Shown here piece by piece: positions 52,878 through 60,428 of a DNA stretch of 64,000 bases. The notes beneath the pieces were generated by a model. It worked only from the letters and a program-made list of their open reading frames with translations. It had not been told where the DNA came from and did not search any database. The stretch comes from Defluviitaleaceae bacterium (lineage in GTDB: Bacteria > Bacillota > Clostridia > Lachnospirales > WQUN01). Position 1 is the first letter of the stretch, and each line of letters opens with the position of its first letter. Position numbers and translations under genes: made by a program. Where the stretch lies: positions 1 to 64,000 of the forward strand of contig WQVD01000004.1 of NCBI GenBank assembly GCA_009781755.1. Direction: 5' to 3'.

Positions 52878-54923
52878 TTATTCCTCTTCGATAAATTTCA
52901 GGATACCGACGTAGGGCAGATTGCGATAACGCTGTGCGTAATCCAACCCGTACCCCACTACAAACTCGTCGGGAATTGTAAAACCTACATAATCTGCATT
53001 AACTTCTACTTCACGGCGGCTTGGCTTGTCCAACAGAGCACATACCTTGATGGTAGCGGGGCCCAATTTTTGCATGTATTCCTTCAAATAAGCCAGCGTC
53101 CTGCCGGTGTCTACAATGTCCTCGACCAGTAGTACGTTTTTGTCCTTTAAATCCAATTTGGGATGGCAATCCAGCGTGACCGAGCCGGAAGTTTGTGTTG
53201 CGTCGCCGTAGCTGGATACACGCACGAAGTCCAACGTCGCATTGTTGCCCAATTTGCGCGAGAGGTCGGTCAAAAAAATAACCCCGCCTGTGAGCGCACA
53301 CATCAAAATGATGGGCGCATCGCCATAGTCGCGGTTAATTTCGTCGGCCAGGCTTTGCAAGCGGGTGTTAATTTCTTCCGGGGTGATGAGCATGTCCACA
53401 CGCTCGTTGGGATAAGACGACATAAGTGTTCCTCCGATGGGTAATATTTTTTCGATTAAATGACCCCGCGCCACCAAGGGAATCAAATCACGCTCATGGC
53501 GGGGGATTTTTTTTTCGATGAAGTAATCCTTGAGCTTCTTTGTGTAGGCCGTGCCGCCGGGGCCGGGCAAAATGATGCGGTCGCCGGGGCGGCGGGTGCG
53601 GATGATGGGATGATCCTCCGCTGAGGGCACGGTGTGCGAAAGTGTAACATAATTCGCGCGTGGGGTACAGGCGGCGGGGCAGTGGATCGCAAGTTGCGAC
53701 TTAATGGATTGCGGGCAGTTGGTAGCAATTTGCAACCGACTGGATTGTGCGCAACTGGTTGCAAATTGCAACCGGTTGAAATTGCGGCGGACGATGAGGT
53801 TGGGCAGGTGTACCTCGCGGCCGGATTGGCCGTGCAGCAGGTCGATAACGGCGGCGATGTGGGGGGCTTGGATGTCGGTGAAATGGGAAGGCGGCGGCGG
53901 GGAATCGGCGACGCCAACGGGAAGGGTGGAATTTATATATGAAGCTACACCGTTGCTGACGGACACGGAATTGCCTTGGACGTGGGATTGCACATGGGTG
54001 TGCGCACTTGCGATTGCTAAGCGAATGACACGGTTGAGAATAGCTTCGTGCAGGGATAATAACTGGGCGATGTCAAAGGAAATTGCTTGACTGCTATGCG
54101 GTTGCGAACAGTCGTCTGCGTCTTGCATGCTAGATTGCAAAGCCGTCTTAAACGCCCCATATGCCATTTCATCCAAAAACGCCGCATCTTTTCGCAACAG
54201 CTGCCCTGCGCGGGCGATGTTGGCGGCGGCGTTTCCGTTAATGTGTTCGTGCAACGCGGGCAGGATGATATTGCGCATGCGGTTGCGGGTGTAGTCATTG
54301 GCGGCATTGGTTTCGTCGGTGATATGCGGGATGTTTTTCTCTGTTAGATAAGCCTCGATTTGTGCGCGTGGCGTATCCAGCAGGGGGCGGATGAGGTTGC
54401 CGTTGCGCGGCGCAATGCCCATTAATCCTTGCAAGCCCGTGCCGCGGGCCAGGTTCATGAGGATGGTTTCGGCGTTGTCATCGGCATGATGGCCGGTAGC
54501 GATTTTGATGAGTGGGTGCACGGCAGCAACGGCTGCATCACCCTCAGCGTCGCCAACGCCAGCAAAATGCACACAAGCCGCATTGTAAGCAGCGCGGCGC
54601 ACCTTCCTGCCTGCTTCCTCCACCCCGATTTTCTCCCGCGCGGCCACGGCACGGACGTTTTCGGTTGCCACATACAACGGCACGCCCCACTCCGCGCACA
54701 TTGCCCGCACGAATTTTTCATCCGCATCGGCCGAAACGCGCAGTTGGTGATTCACATGCACGGCGTACAGCGACAGCCGCAGTTCGGCAGCCAATTCGCG
54801 CAGCACCGCCAACAACGCCACCGAATCCGCCCCGCCCGAAAGCGCAACAATTACCCCGTCGCCGTCGGCGAACAGGGTATAGCGGCGAATCGTTTTGCGT
54901 ATCATTTCCAACAAAAAAATCAC
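52878..54923 (-). CDS. tilS-hpt: TilS-Hpt fusion: tRNA(Ile)-lysidine synthetase and hypoxanthine phosphoribosyltransferase
   Basis: Residues 1-500 are TilS, with the PP-loop VALSGGADSVALLAVL, the YAVHVNHQLR and ATGHHADDNAETILMNL motifs and a C-terminal domain ending KKIPRHERDLIPLVARGHL. Residues 501-681 are a purine phosphoribosyltransferase (VLLVEDIVDTGRTL is the PRPP loop; YVGFTIPDEFVVGYGLD follows). TilS modifies C34 of the AUA-decoding tRNA; Hpt salvages hypoxanthine/guanine. Similar fusions are known in Listeria. GGAGG and ATG at 53423 would allow Hpt to be made alone. A 12-residue tandem repeat interrupts TilS. The GTG start at 54923 is uncertain; ATG at 54905 is an alternative. Confidence 0.9.
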   Translation of the reverse strand: MIFLLEMIRKTIRRYTLFADGDGVIVALSGGADSVALLAVLRELAAELRLSLYAVHVNHQLRVSADADEKFVRAMCAEWGVPLYVATENVRAVAAREKIGVEEAGRKVRRAAYNAACVHFAGVGDAEGDAAVAAVHPLIKIATGHHADDNAETILMNLARGTGLQGLMGIAPRNGNLIRPLLDTPRAQIEAYLTEKNIPHITDETNAANDYTRNRMRNIILPALHEHINGNAAANIARAGQLLRKDAAFLDEMAYGAFKTALQSSMQDADDCSQPHSSQAISFDIAQLLSLHEAILNRVIRLAIASAHTHVQSHVQGNSVSVSNGVASYINSTLPVGVADSPPPPSHFTDIQAPHIAAVIDLLHGQSGREVHLPNLIVRRNFNRLQFATSCAQSSRLQIATNCPQSIKSQLAIHCPAACTPRANYVTLSHTVPSAEDHPIIRTRRPGDRIILPGPGGTAYTKKLKDYFIEKKIPRHERDLIPLVARGHLIEKILPIGGTLMSSYPNERVDMLITPEEINTRLQSLADEINRDYGDAPIILMCALTGGVIFLTDLSRKLGNNATLDFVRVSSYGDATQTSGSVTLDCHPKLDLKDKNVLLVEDIVDTGRTLAYLKEYMQKLGPATIKVCALLDKPSRREVEVNADYVGFTIPDEFVVGYGLDYAQRYRNLPYVGILKFIEEE
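53687..53778. repeat. 36-bp tandem repeats built from the dispersed palindrome, inside tilS
   Basis: Palindromes at 53716-53742 and 53752-53778 and a shorter one at 53687-53699 are spaced at 36 bp. In the protein this gives three degenerate 12-residue units: NRLQFATSCAQS, SRLQIATNCPQS and IKSQLAIHCPAA. They lie between the TilS middle and C-terminal domains. Confidence 0.8.
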
Positions 54924-54979
54924 CCAATGGGGATATTAGGTGATTTCATGCCGATATGCAATAAAAAGTACAGGAAACG

Positions 54980-55378
54980 TTAGTTATTCGTGCAGATATG
55001 CCAATGAATACCGAATCGATCTTGTACGTCGCCGCACAGCGTCGCCCAAAATTGCGTTGCCAACGGTGCAATCATGTTGCCGCCGTCCGCCAATTTGTTA
55101 TACACCGCAGTTACTTCCTCGGCCGTGTCAAAAGCCAGCATCAGCGAGAAATAATCACCCGTGATGGGTGCGCTTCCGCCGTCGGTCATGATCACGGTCG
55201 TACCATAGATGGACACTTCCGAATGCATGACAAAATCGGGTGGCAAAGAAGGATCCATACCCGAATCCTCCGGCGCATCGCGAAAATACGCAATTTCCTT
55301 GACTTCTGCGCCCAGCGCTTCCTTGTAAAAATTGATGGCTTTGTCACAAACTTTTTGGAACGAAATTGTTACATTCAT
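54980..55378 (-). CDS. VOC-family protein, PhnB-like
   Basis: A 132-residue PhnB/3-demethylubiquinone-methyltransferase-like VOC fold: VTISFQKVCDKAINFYKEAL, VSIYGTTVIMTDGG, and the terminal FWATLCGDVQDRFGIHWHIC, all typical of the group. The function of most members is unknown. The start ATG at 55378 has AAGGAG eight bases ahead; another ATG at 55384 is too close to it. Confidence 0.85.
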   Translation of the reverse strand: MNVTISFQKVCDKAINFYKEALGAEVKEIAYFRDAPEDSGMDPSLPPDFVMHSEVSIYGTTVIMTDGGSAPITGDYFSLMLAFDTAEEVTAVYNKLADGGNMIAPLATQFWATLCGDVQDRFGIHWHICTNN

Positions 55379-55428
55379 GTTCATCTCTCCTTCGTTTTTG
55401 TTGAATCATACCACGTCAAACACGACCA

Positions 55429-56418
55429 CTATCTGTCCTGTTCATAAATCATTGCCAACGCTTGCTGTACCCAATCCATTTCTGCATCGCCTGCTATGTG
55501 CGGATAAATGCCGACTTGGTGGATATCCTCGCCGCCCGGCCCCGTCACCAGCAACACCGACGCCCGCACCGCGTACCCCCCCGTCAGCGGAATCGTCACC
55601 TGCCCCACCCCTTTGCCGAAAGTCCGCGTGCCCACGGTCGTGACGTTGGGCAAATGGTAAGTCAGCGCTTGTATCAACCCCTCTGCAGCGCTGGCGGTGC
55701 GGTGGTTTTGCAAAATAATAATATGATTATATTGCAACGCAGGCTCGCCGCGCTGCCCGCGCGCCGTTATCGTCCGTGTGAAAAGTGACCACCGCGTAAT
55801 TTCATACCCCAACACCGCCCCGCGCGGCACAAACAAATCCGCAATACGGTGGAAATCCCGCAGCATTCCCCCTGAGTTGTACCGCAGATCCAAAATAATA
55901 TTCTCGTACTGCGCCAAGATTTCGACTTGATCCAGCACAAAATCCCGCGACCAGCGCGATATATTGGGCACCCACAAATACACCGTCGTATCCGTTAGCG
56001 GCTCAATTGTGGCCTGCCGGCCGCGCGCTTGTTCCTGCACCCGCACCGCCACATACGATTGCGGCGTGTACAAATAAGTGAACCGATCCGCATTAATTTC
56101 CCGTATCGCTTCGGTGAAAACAGAAATCATGACCCGGTCAAAATCTCGGTGGAAGCTCCTTCGGTTCTCTTCTAATATATGTTGCGCGTACAGCGCATCC
56201 AAATCCTCCGTAAAAATATAATTCCCCGCAATCAGCATACGAAAAACCCAATAATCATAATGAAACCAAGCCATGCCCCCATACCCCAACAACAGCACAA
56301 AGAAACCGATTTGAAAAAAACGGTAGCGCCGTTTCATTTTGCGCTCGGGGGTGCGTTCGCTTCTCAACGCCCGTTTATGACTTCTGCGCATCCACCAATT
56401 GCTCAATTTCTCTCGCAT
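55429..56418 (-). CDS. Membrane-anchored S41 C-terminal processing peptidase
   Basis: A basic cytoplasmic N terminus with a membrane anchor (FFQIGFFVLLLGYGGMAWFH) precedes an S41 protease core without a clear PDZ. NIILDLRYNSGGMLRDF is the conserved strand, the catalytic Ser is in NHRTASAAEGLIQAL, and the Lys in GTRTFGKGVGQVTI, so the Ser-Lys dyad is intact. It should cleave proteins at the outer face of the membrane. A Ctp-type sporulation role is possible but not shown. Confidence 0.82.
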   Translation of the reverse strand: MREKLSNWWMRRSHKRALRSERTPERKMKRRYRFFQIGFFVLLLGYGGMAWFHYDYWVFRMLIAGNYIFTEDLDALYAQHILEENRRSFHRDFDRVMISVFTEAIREINADRFTYLYTPQSYVAVRVQEQARGRQATIEPLTDTTVYLWVPNISRWSRDFVLDQVEILAQYENIILDLRYNSGGMLRDFHRIADLFVPRGAVLGYEITRWSLFTRTITARGQRGEPALQYNHIIILQNHRTASAAEGLIQALTYHLPNVTTVGTRTFGKGVGQVTIPLTGGYAVRASVLLVTGPGGEDIHQVGIYPHIAGDAEMDWVQQALAMIYEQDR

Positions 56419-56505
56419 ATGACAACCCGCTTCCCTACCTGCTCGTATGTATGTATAATCCTTGCCACGGCACAGAGTATCCTATCCCAAAGGAAGTGTA
56501 AATAA

Positions 56506-56946
56506 TTGATCGCACAAAATCGCAAAGCCTACCATGATTATTTCATAGACGAAACCTTCCAAGCGGGCATATCGCTTGTAGGCACCGAGGTCAAATCCCT
56601 CCGTGCTGGCCGTTGTAATCTCAAAGAATCCTTCATCCGTATCGAAAACGGCTCCGCTTTCATCGAGGGCATGCATATCAGCCCTTACTCACACGGCAAC
56701 ATCTTCAACGCTGACCCCACCCGACGCAGAAGGTTGCTCCTCAATCGTCATGAAATCAACCGCCTACACGCCGCCGTAACCCGCGAGGGTTACACCATCG
56801 TACCGCTCAAAGTGTACCTGCACAAACAATACGTAAAAATCGACATCGCCATCGCCAAAGGCAAGAAGTTATACGACAAACGCGACGCCGACGCGAAAAA
56901 GACGCAAGAACGCGATGTGCGCAGGGTGCTGGCCAGCCGGGATTGA
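56506..56946 (+). CDS. smpB: SsrA-binding protein SmpB
   Basis: A 146-residue protein with the SmpB beta barrel ([49 protein letters not shown]) and basic C-terminal tail ([19 protein letters not shown]). It carries tmRNA to stalled ribosomes. The start codon is TTG, with AAGGAAGTG upstream. The tmRNA gene itself is not in this window. Confidence 0.96.
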   Translation: MIAQNRKAYHDYFIDETFQAGISLVGTEVKSLRAGRCNLKESFIRIENGSAFIEGMHISPYSHGNIFNADPTRRRRLLLNRHEINRLHAAVTREGYTIVPLKVYLHKQYVKIDIAIAKGKKLYDKRDADAKKTQERDVRRVLASRD

Positions 56947-56980
56947 TGGCGCGGCCGCAACTAAGTGCGCGGCCATGACC

Positions 56981-57224
56981 AAAGTCAAGACCTCGGGGGA
57001 CGCTGCCCCCGAACCCCCGCAAGGGGCACTCGCGCCCCTTGACCTCTGATTTGGGCGTCGCCCCCGCTCAATCATGGCCAGAATAAAATCCAACTGGTCG
57101 CAAATTGCGACCAGTTGAAAATTTGCACCAGCCAATAATCAAAGCCTCGCGAAGCACAGCGCGGGGTCAAGGGGGAACGGTTCCCCCTTGCGGGTCTGGG
57201 CAGCGCCCAGGGTTTAATCTTTTA
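56981..57224. repeat. Composite palindromic element, copy 2
   Basis: This GC-rich block between smpB and the next gene is related to the element at 1021-1359 in opposite orientation. Shared parts include CCCTGGGCGCTGCC, the CCGCGCT(A/G)TGCTTCGCGAGG stretch, the TTGGCTGGT..CAAATTTTCA stretch with its 27-bp palindrome (57091-57117) and GCCATGATTGAG..GGGGGCGACG. It lacks the 20-bp segment with AATAAGGCTTTAGCCGG. Its left part, CCTCGGGGGACGCTGCCCCC and following, recurs in dnaE. Confidence 0.8.
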
Positions 57225-57267
57225 CCCCCCACCCACCAACACACTACATATCAGGAGGCAGCAATCC

Positions 57268-58470
57268 ATGCAAAAATTCCTAAAATCTCGCATGATGGTA
57301 TCGATGATCCCCTACTTCATCTTGGCCTTGGCCATCATTGTCACTTGGCACTTGGTCGGCTCGTGGGGTAGCTTTGCCGCCGCGTTTGGTCGATTTTGGG
57401 GCACGATTACGCCGTTTATGTATGGCTTGCTGGTGGCTTATATATTAAACATGCCCACTAGCTTCTTCCAACGGTTATTGCAAAAAACCAACATCCCATT
57501 CATCGCCAAGCGCAGCCGGGGCTTTGCGGTGCTGATTGTGATGTTGTTGTCACTGGGTGTGATTGCGCTGGCGTTGAATTTTATCATTCCGGCGATTTGG
57601 CGTAGCTTGGTCTTGTTTGTGAATCAATTTGAAAATTATCAGCAAGGATTTTTGGAATTTATAGCGCGGGTCAATGAATGGGATTTGCCTGATTTCATGG
57701 ACGGTTTTTATATCGACCCGGACGAATGGATGGCGGAACTCACGGGTCTGTTCGCGCGGTTCTTTGCAGACTTTGACGGCGAAAATATGGCGTGGCTGCT
57801 CAATTTTGTGGGTTCGGTTTTCGGCTCAGTTTTCTCGACCATGTTCCAAGGAATTTTAACTTTTGTATCGTGCATCTTTTTATTGATGCAGCGCGACCGT
57901 ATCATCGCGTTCGCATGCCGCATCACCCAGGCCGTCACCGCCGAAAACACGTATGCCTTCATTATGAAATATTCCCGCAAGCTCAATTTTAACTTCCGCA
58001 TGTACATCTATACACAAACGATCGACGGCCTGATTTTGGGTACGATTATGACGATTATCTTGGCGATTGCAGGGTCGCCATTCTTCTTAATTTTGGGGTT
58101 GGTCTTGGGCATTTTGAATTATGTACCGTATTTCGGCTCCATTGTAGGCACGGCCATTGCGCTGGTGGTGGTGGCATTTACGCAGGGGCTGGGTATTGCG
58201 CTGGTCTTGCTGCCAATTATGTTCTTTGTACAGCAATTGGACGGCAATTTCATTCAACCTAAGCTGATGGGCGGGTCGTTCTCGCTGAGTCCGCTGTTAA
58301 TTATCGTTAGTGTTACGATTGGCGGCGCTTATGCGGGTATTTTGGGCATGCTGATGGCCATCCCCATTGTGGCAGTCATCAAAGATATGCTGGACAGCTT
58401 CATGGAATACCGCGAGGAAAAAAAAGAAGCGGCCAAAAACGCACCCCCGCCGCCAGATGATTATTATTAG
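57268..58470 (+). CDS. AI-2E family transporter (DUF20/UPF0118)
   Basis: A 400-residue protein with about eight membrane helices and the family motifs near the C terminus (GLVLGILNYVPYFGSIVGTA, QQLDGNFIQPKLMGGSFSLS, LLIIVSVTIGGAYAGILGML). The family includes AI-2 exporters and Na+/H+ antiporters; the substrate cannot be assigned. The acidic tail (YREEKKEAAKNAPPPPDDYY) is cytoplasmic. AGGAGG precedes the ATG. Confidence 0.92.
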   Translation: MQKFLKSRMMVSMIPYFILALAIIVTWHLVGSWGSFAAAFGRFWGTITPFMYGLLVAYILNMPTSFFQRLLQKTNIPFIAKRSRGFAVLIVMLLSLGVIALALNFIIPAIWRSLVLFVNQFENYQQGFLEFIARVNEWDLPDFMDGFYIDPDEWMAELTGLFARFFADFDGENMAWLLNFVGSVFGSVFSTMFQGILTFVSCIFLLMQRDRIIAFACRITQAVTAENTYAFIMKYSRKLNFNFRMYIYTQTIDGLILGTIMTIILAIAGSPFFLILGLVLGILNYVPYFGSIVGTAIALVVVAFTQGLGIALVLLPIMFFVQQLDGNFIQPKLMGGSFSLSPLLIIVSVTIGGAYAGILGMLMAIPIVAVIKDMLDSFMEYREEKKEAAKNAPPPPDDYY

Positions 58471-58486
58471 AGAGGAAATATAAATC

Positions 58487-59209
58487 ATGCACACACAACC
58501 ACAAAGAAGAGGCAACGGAATGGGCGTTGTAATTTTAATGCTTATACTTTTTTGGCCCATCGGTTTGATTCTTTTGTTTGTTAAGTTGACCTCGGATAAA
58601 AGAACGGTGTTAAACGTCAATTGCCATCGGCCATTATCGCGGTTTTCATTTTTTATATTGTTTTTGATTGCCTGTTTTATCGTCATTCAGTTAATGGGTA
58701 TCATTGATGATTGGATTGGGCATTGGAACCACTTCGCCCGATATGACTTGCGGGCATCGGAATTAGCGATTACTTTTAACTTCACGCTGTATCCGCTGGT
58801 GGGTATTTTGACGGTGTTGTTTGTCATACTTAGACTCGTGGTTGTTAAAATGAAAAGAGACGCGCTGCGGTTAAAGCGGTATATCCCGCTGATTGCCAAC
58901 GACAATATGCGCAATGTGAATGAAATTTCAAACGCGTTGCGGTTGTCTCCTAGAACGGTCACCCAAGATTTGCGCAAGCTGTGTGGTATGGGCGTATTCC
59001 CCAATTTGTTCTTTAATCCGACCATTGGCTTGCTGCATGACAGGGTGGCGCACCCGCAGCATAGGCCTCCCATGCATCATCCCGCGCCGCCACCCCTACA
59101 CCACCCCGTTCAACCCCAGCTTCCGCCTGTACCGCAGCATTGCCCCAATTGCGGCGCAAGGACAAACCCGCAAACGCGAAATTGTGAATATTGCGGCTCT
59201 ATGTATTAA
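58487..59209 (+). CDS. Membrane protein with winged-helix-like segment and C-terminal zinc ribbon
   Basis: A 240-residue protein with three membrane segments (about 12-32, 52-72 and 100-122), then a cytoplasmic region that reads like a helix-turn-helix (NVNEISNALRLSPRTVTQDL), a His/Pro-rich linker and a terminal zinc ribbon (CPNCGARTNPQTRNCEYCGS). I do not recognise a named family. The combination suggests a membrane-tethered sensor or scaffold. It follows the AI-2E gene by 16 bases. Confidence 0.6.
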   Translation: MHTQPQRRGNGMGVVILMLILFWPIGLILLFVKLTSDKRTVLNVNCHRPLSRFSFFILFLIACFIVIQLMGIIDDWIGHWNHFARYDLRASELAITFNFTLYPLVGILTVLFVILRLVVVKMKRDALRLKRYIPLIANDNMRNVNEISNALRLSPRTVTQDLRKLCGMGVFPNLFFNPTIGLLHDRVAHPQHRPPMHHPAPPPLHHPVQPQLPPVPQHCPNCGARTNPQTRNCEYCGSMY

Positions 59210-59221
59210 AAATCAACGTAC

Positions 59222-59279
59222 AAAAAAACGTCCCATCGAATTGCACCGCTAGGCGGATTATTCGATGGGACGTTTTTTT
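59222..59279. terminator. Bidirectional terminator
   Basis: Perfect arms AAAAAAACGTCCCATCGAAT and complement enclose an 18-base loop. It separates the zinc-ribbon gene from the convergent amidase gene. Confidence 0.88.
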
Positions 59280-59294
59280 ATTGTGCTGACAGCT

Positions 59295-60032
59295 TTATGA
59301 CAGGTTGTGGTAGCGGTGTAGGATGGTCATTAATTGCTCGCGGGTGGCGGTGTTGCGTGGGTTGGTGCCGTCGGTTAGGCCGTTTTTGATGCCCCATTCC
59401 CATGCCTCGCGGGCGAAGTTGCTTACGCCTTGCGGTGCGTTGGGGTCGGTGGGGGTGGGGTCCGGTGGGGTGATGGGTGCGGGCGGTGCGGTAAGCCGCG
59501 CGATGATTTCGTCGAAGGGGAATTGTGCGCCGGGGCAATTGGGGCGGGTGCGGGGGGTGATTTCATGGTGGCCGACAATGTTTTGCCGCGTGATGGGGAT
59601 ATCTGTGCCGAATAGCCGACGTACTTCCTCGCGGATGTGGCCGATGAGCCACACGGTAGCATCTAATTGCTGCGGCGCCAATGCACCTTTCGTCTCCGCA
59701 AAGCGGCCTTCATGCTCGATGGAAATCGTGTACAAGTTGGCGTTGATGTTGCGCGTGCGCACCACCGGCAGGGTGGCGTGCCCATTCCACAAATTGCTGG
59801 ATGTGGCTGCCGCCGTACCGTTGGCCCACGCCATGTCCGCAATTTCCACCATTTGCGTAATGCGGCCATCCCGCGCTACAACAAAGTGCGCCGACACCCC
59901 TGAAGCAGGATTGGCCAGCCAATTGACCGCACCGGCAAATGCCCCCTCTGTAATATGACAAACAATCATATCGGGCACATGCCCGCGACGGCCTTGATTA
60001 AAGTTGGGGCTCATACGTCTTTCAATGTTCAT
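59295..60032 (-). CDS. N-acetylmuramoyl-L-alanine amidase (Amidase_2) with partial SLH-like tail
   Basis: A 245-residue protein. Residues 15-175 are the Amidase_2/PGRP zinc amidase (DMIVCHITEGAFAGAVNWLA, SIEHEGRF, IVGHHEITPRTRPNCPG; ligand His residues visible). A Pro-rich linker leads to FAREAWEWGIKNGLTDGTNP and TREQLMTILHRYHNL, half of an S-layer homology-type repeat. There is no signal peptide, as in many phage-derived or holin-exported amidases. It cleaves the MurNAc-L-Ala bond in peptidoglycan. Confidence 0.88.
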   Translation of the reverse strand: MNIERRMSPNFNQGRRGHVPDMIVCHITEGAFAGAVNWLANPASGVSAHFVVARDGRITQMVEIADMAWANGTAAATSSNLWNGHATLPVVRTRNINANLYTISIEHEGRFAETKGALAPQQLDATVWLIGHIREEVRRLFGTDIPITRQNIVGHHEITPRTRPNCPGAQFPFDEIIARLTAPPAPITPPDPTPTDPNAPQGVSNFAREAWEWGIKNGLTDGTNPRNTATREQLMTILHRYHNLS

Positions 60033-60428
60033 TTCGCGTCCTCCTTGCGATGTTTTTTACATTCTATTCGCAGGCGGTTGCAAAGTTCTAAGAAAATGGC
60101 CGAGAGGGGAGAGCGGCGGAGCCGCGTGGGGAGCGGGCGTATGAAAATGCGCGCTGTGCGGTTTATTGGGCGTTTGCGATGCGTGCGAATTTAGAACTCG
60201 ACGTTCGGCAATCATTTTGACTCCCTGCCTGCGCAACAAAAAATCCCCACATTGCAAAATGCAGGGATTCAAAAAGTTGACTAACGTGAGTTCTTAATGA
60301 GCGCGGGTCGCAACCGCGCAAAATCCGTACAACACAAGCCAATTCGAAGAATTTGCGGGCAAATTACATTAACCCGCGCACATGCGGCCGTGTAGTCATG
60401 CGGCTTTGCCGCGCCCGGCGGCGCTACG
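60033..60428. other. Gene-free stretch between dnaE and the amidase gene
   Basis: No coding frame here has support. It holds the probable dnaE-side terminator at 60240-60270, a palindrome GCGCGG-GTCGCAA-CCGCGC near 60301-60319, and GC-rich sequence near 60380-60428 with a GCGGC/GCCGC hairpin. The amidase gene has AAGGAGG at its start and its promoter must lie in the first 200 bases. Confidence 0.5.
60240..60270 (-). terminator. Intrinsic terminator downstream of dnaE
   Basis: On the minus strand the stem AATCCCTGCATT pairs with AATGTGGGGATT (two mismatches) and is followed by TTTTTTG. It lies about 160 bases past the dnaE stop. Confidence 0.7.

Noticed and set aside
53687-53778. CRISPR array inside tilS
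   Set aside because: The units are tandem palindromes without distinct spacers and are part of an open coding frame; no cas genes anywhere in the window.
56947-57267. tmRNA gene next to smpB
   Set aside because: No tRNA-like ends or tag frame could be found; the sequence is the composite repeat.
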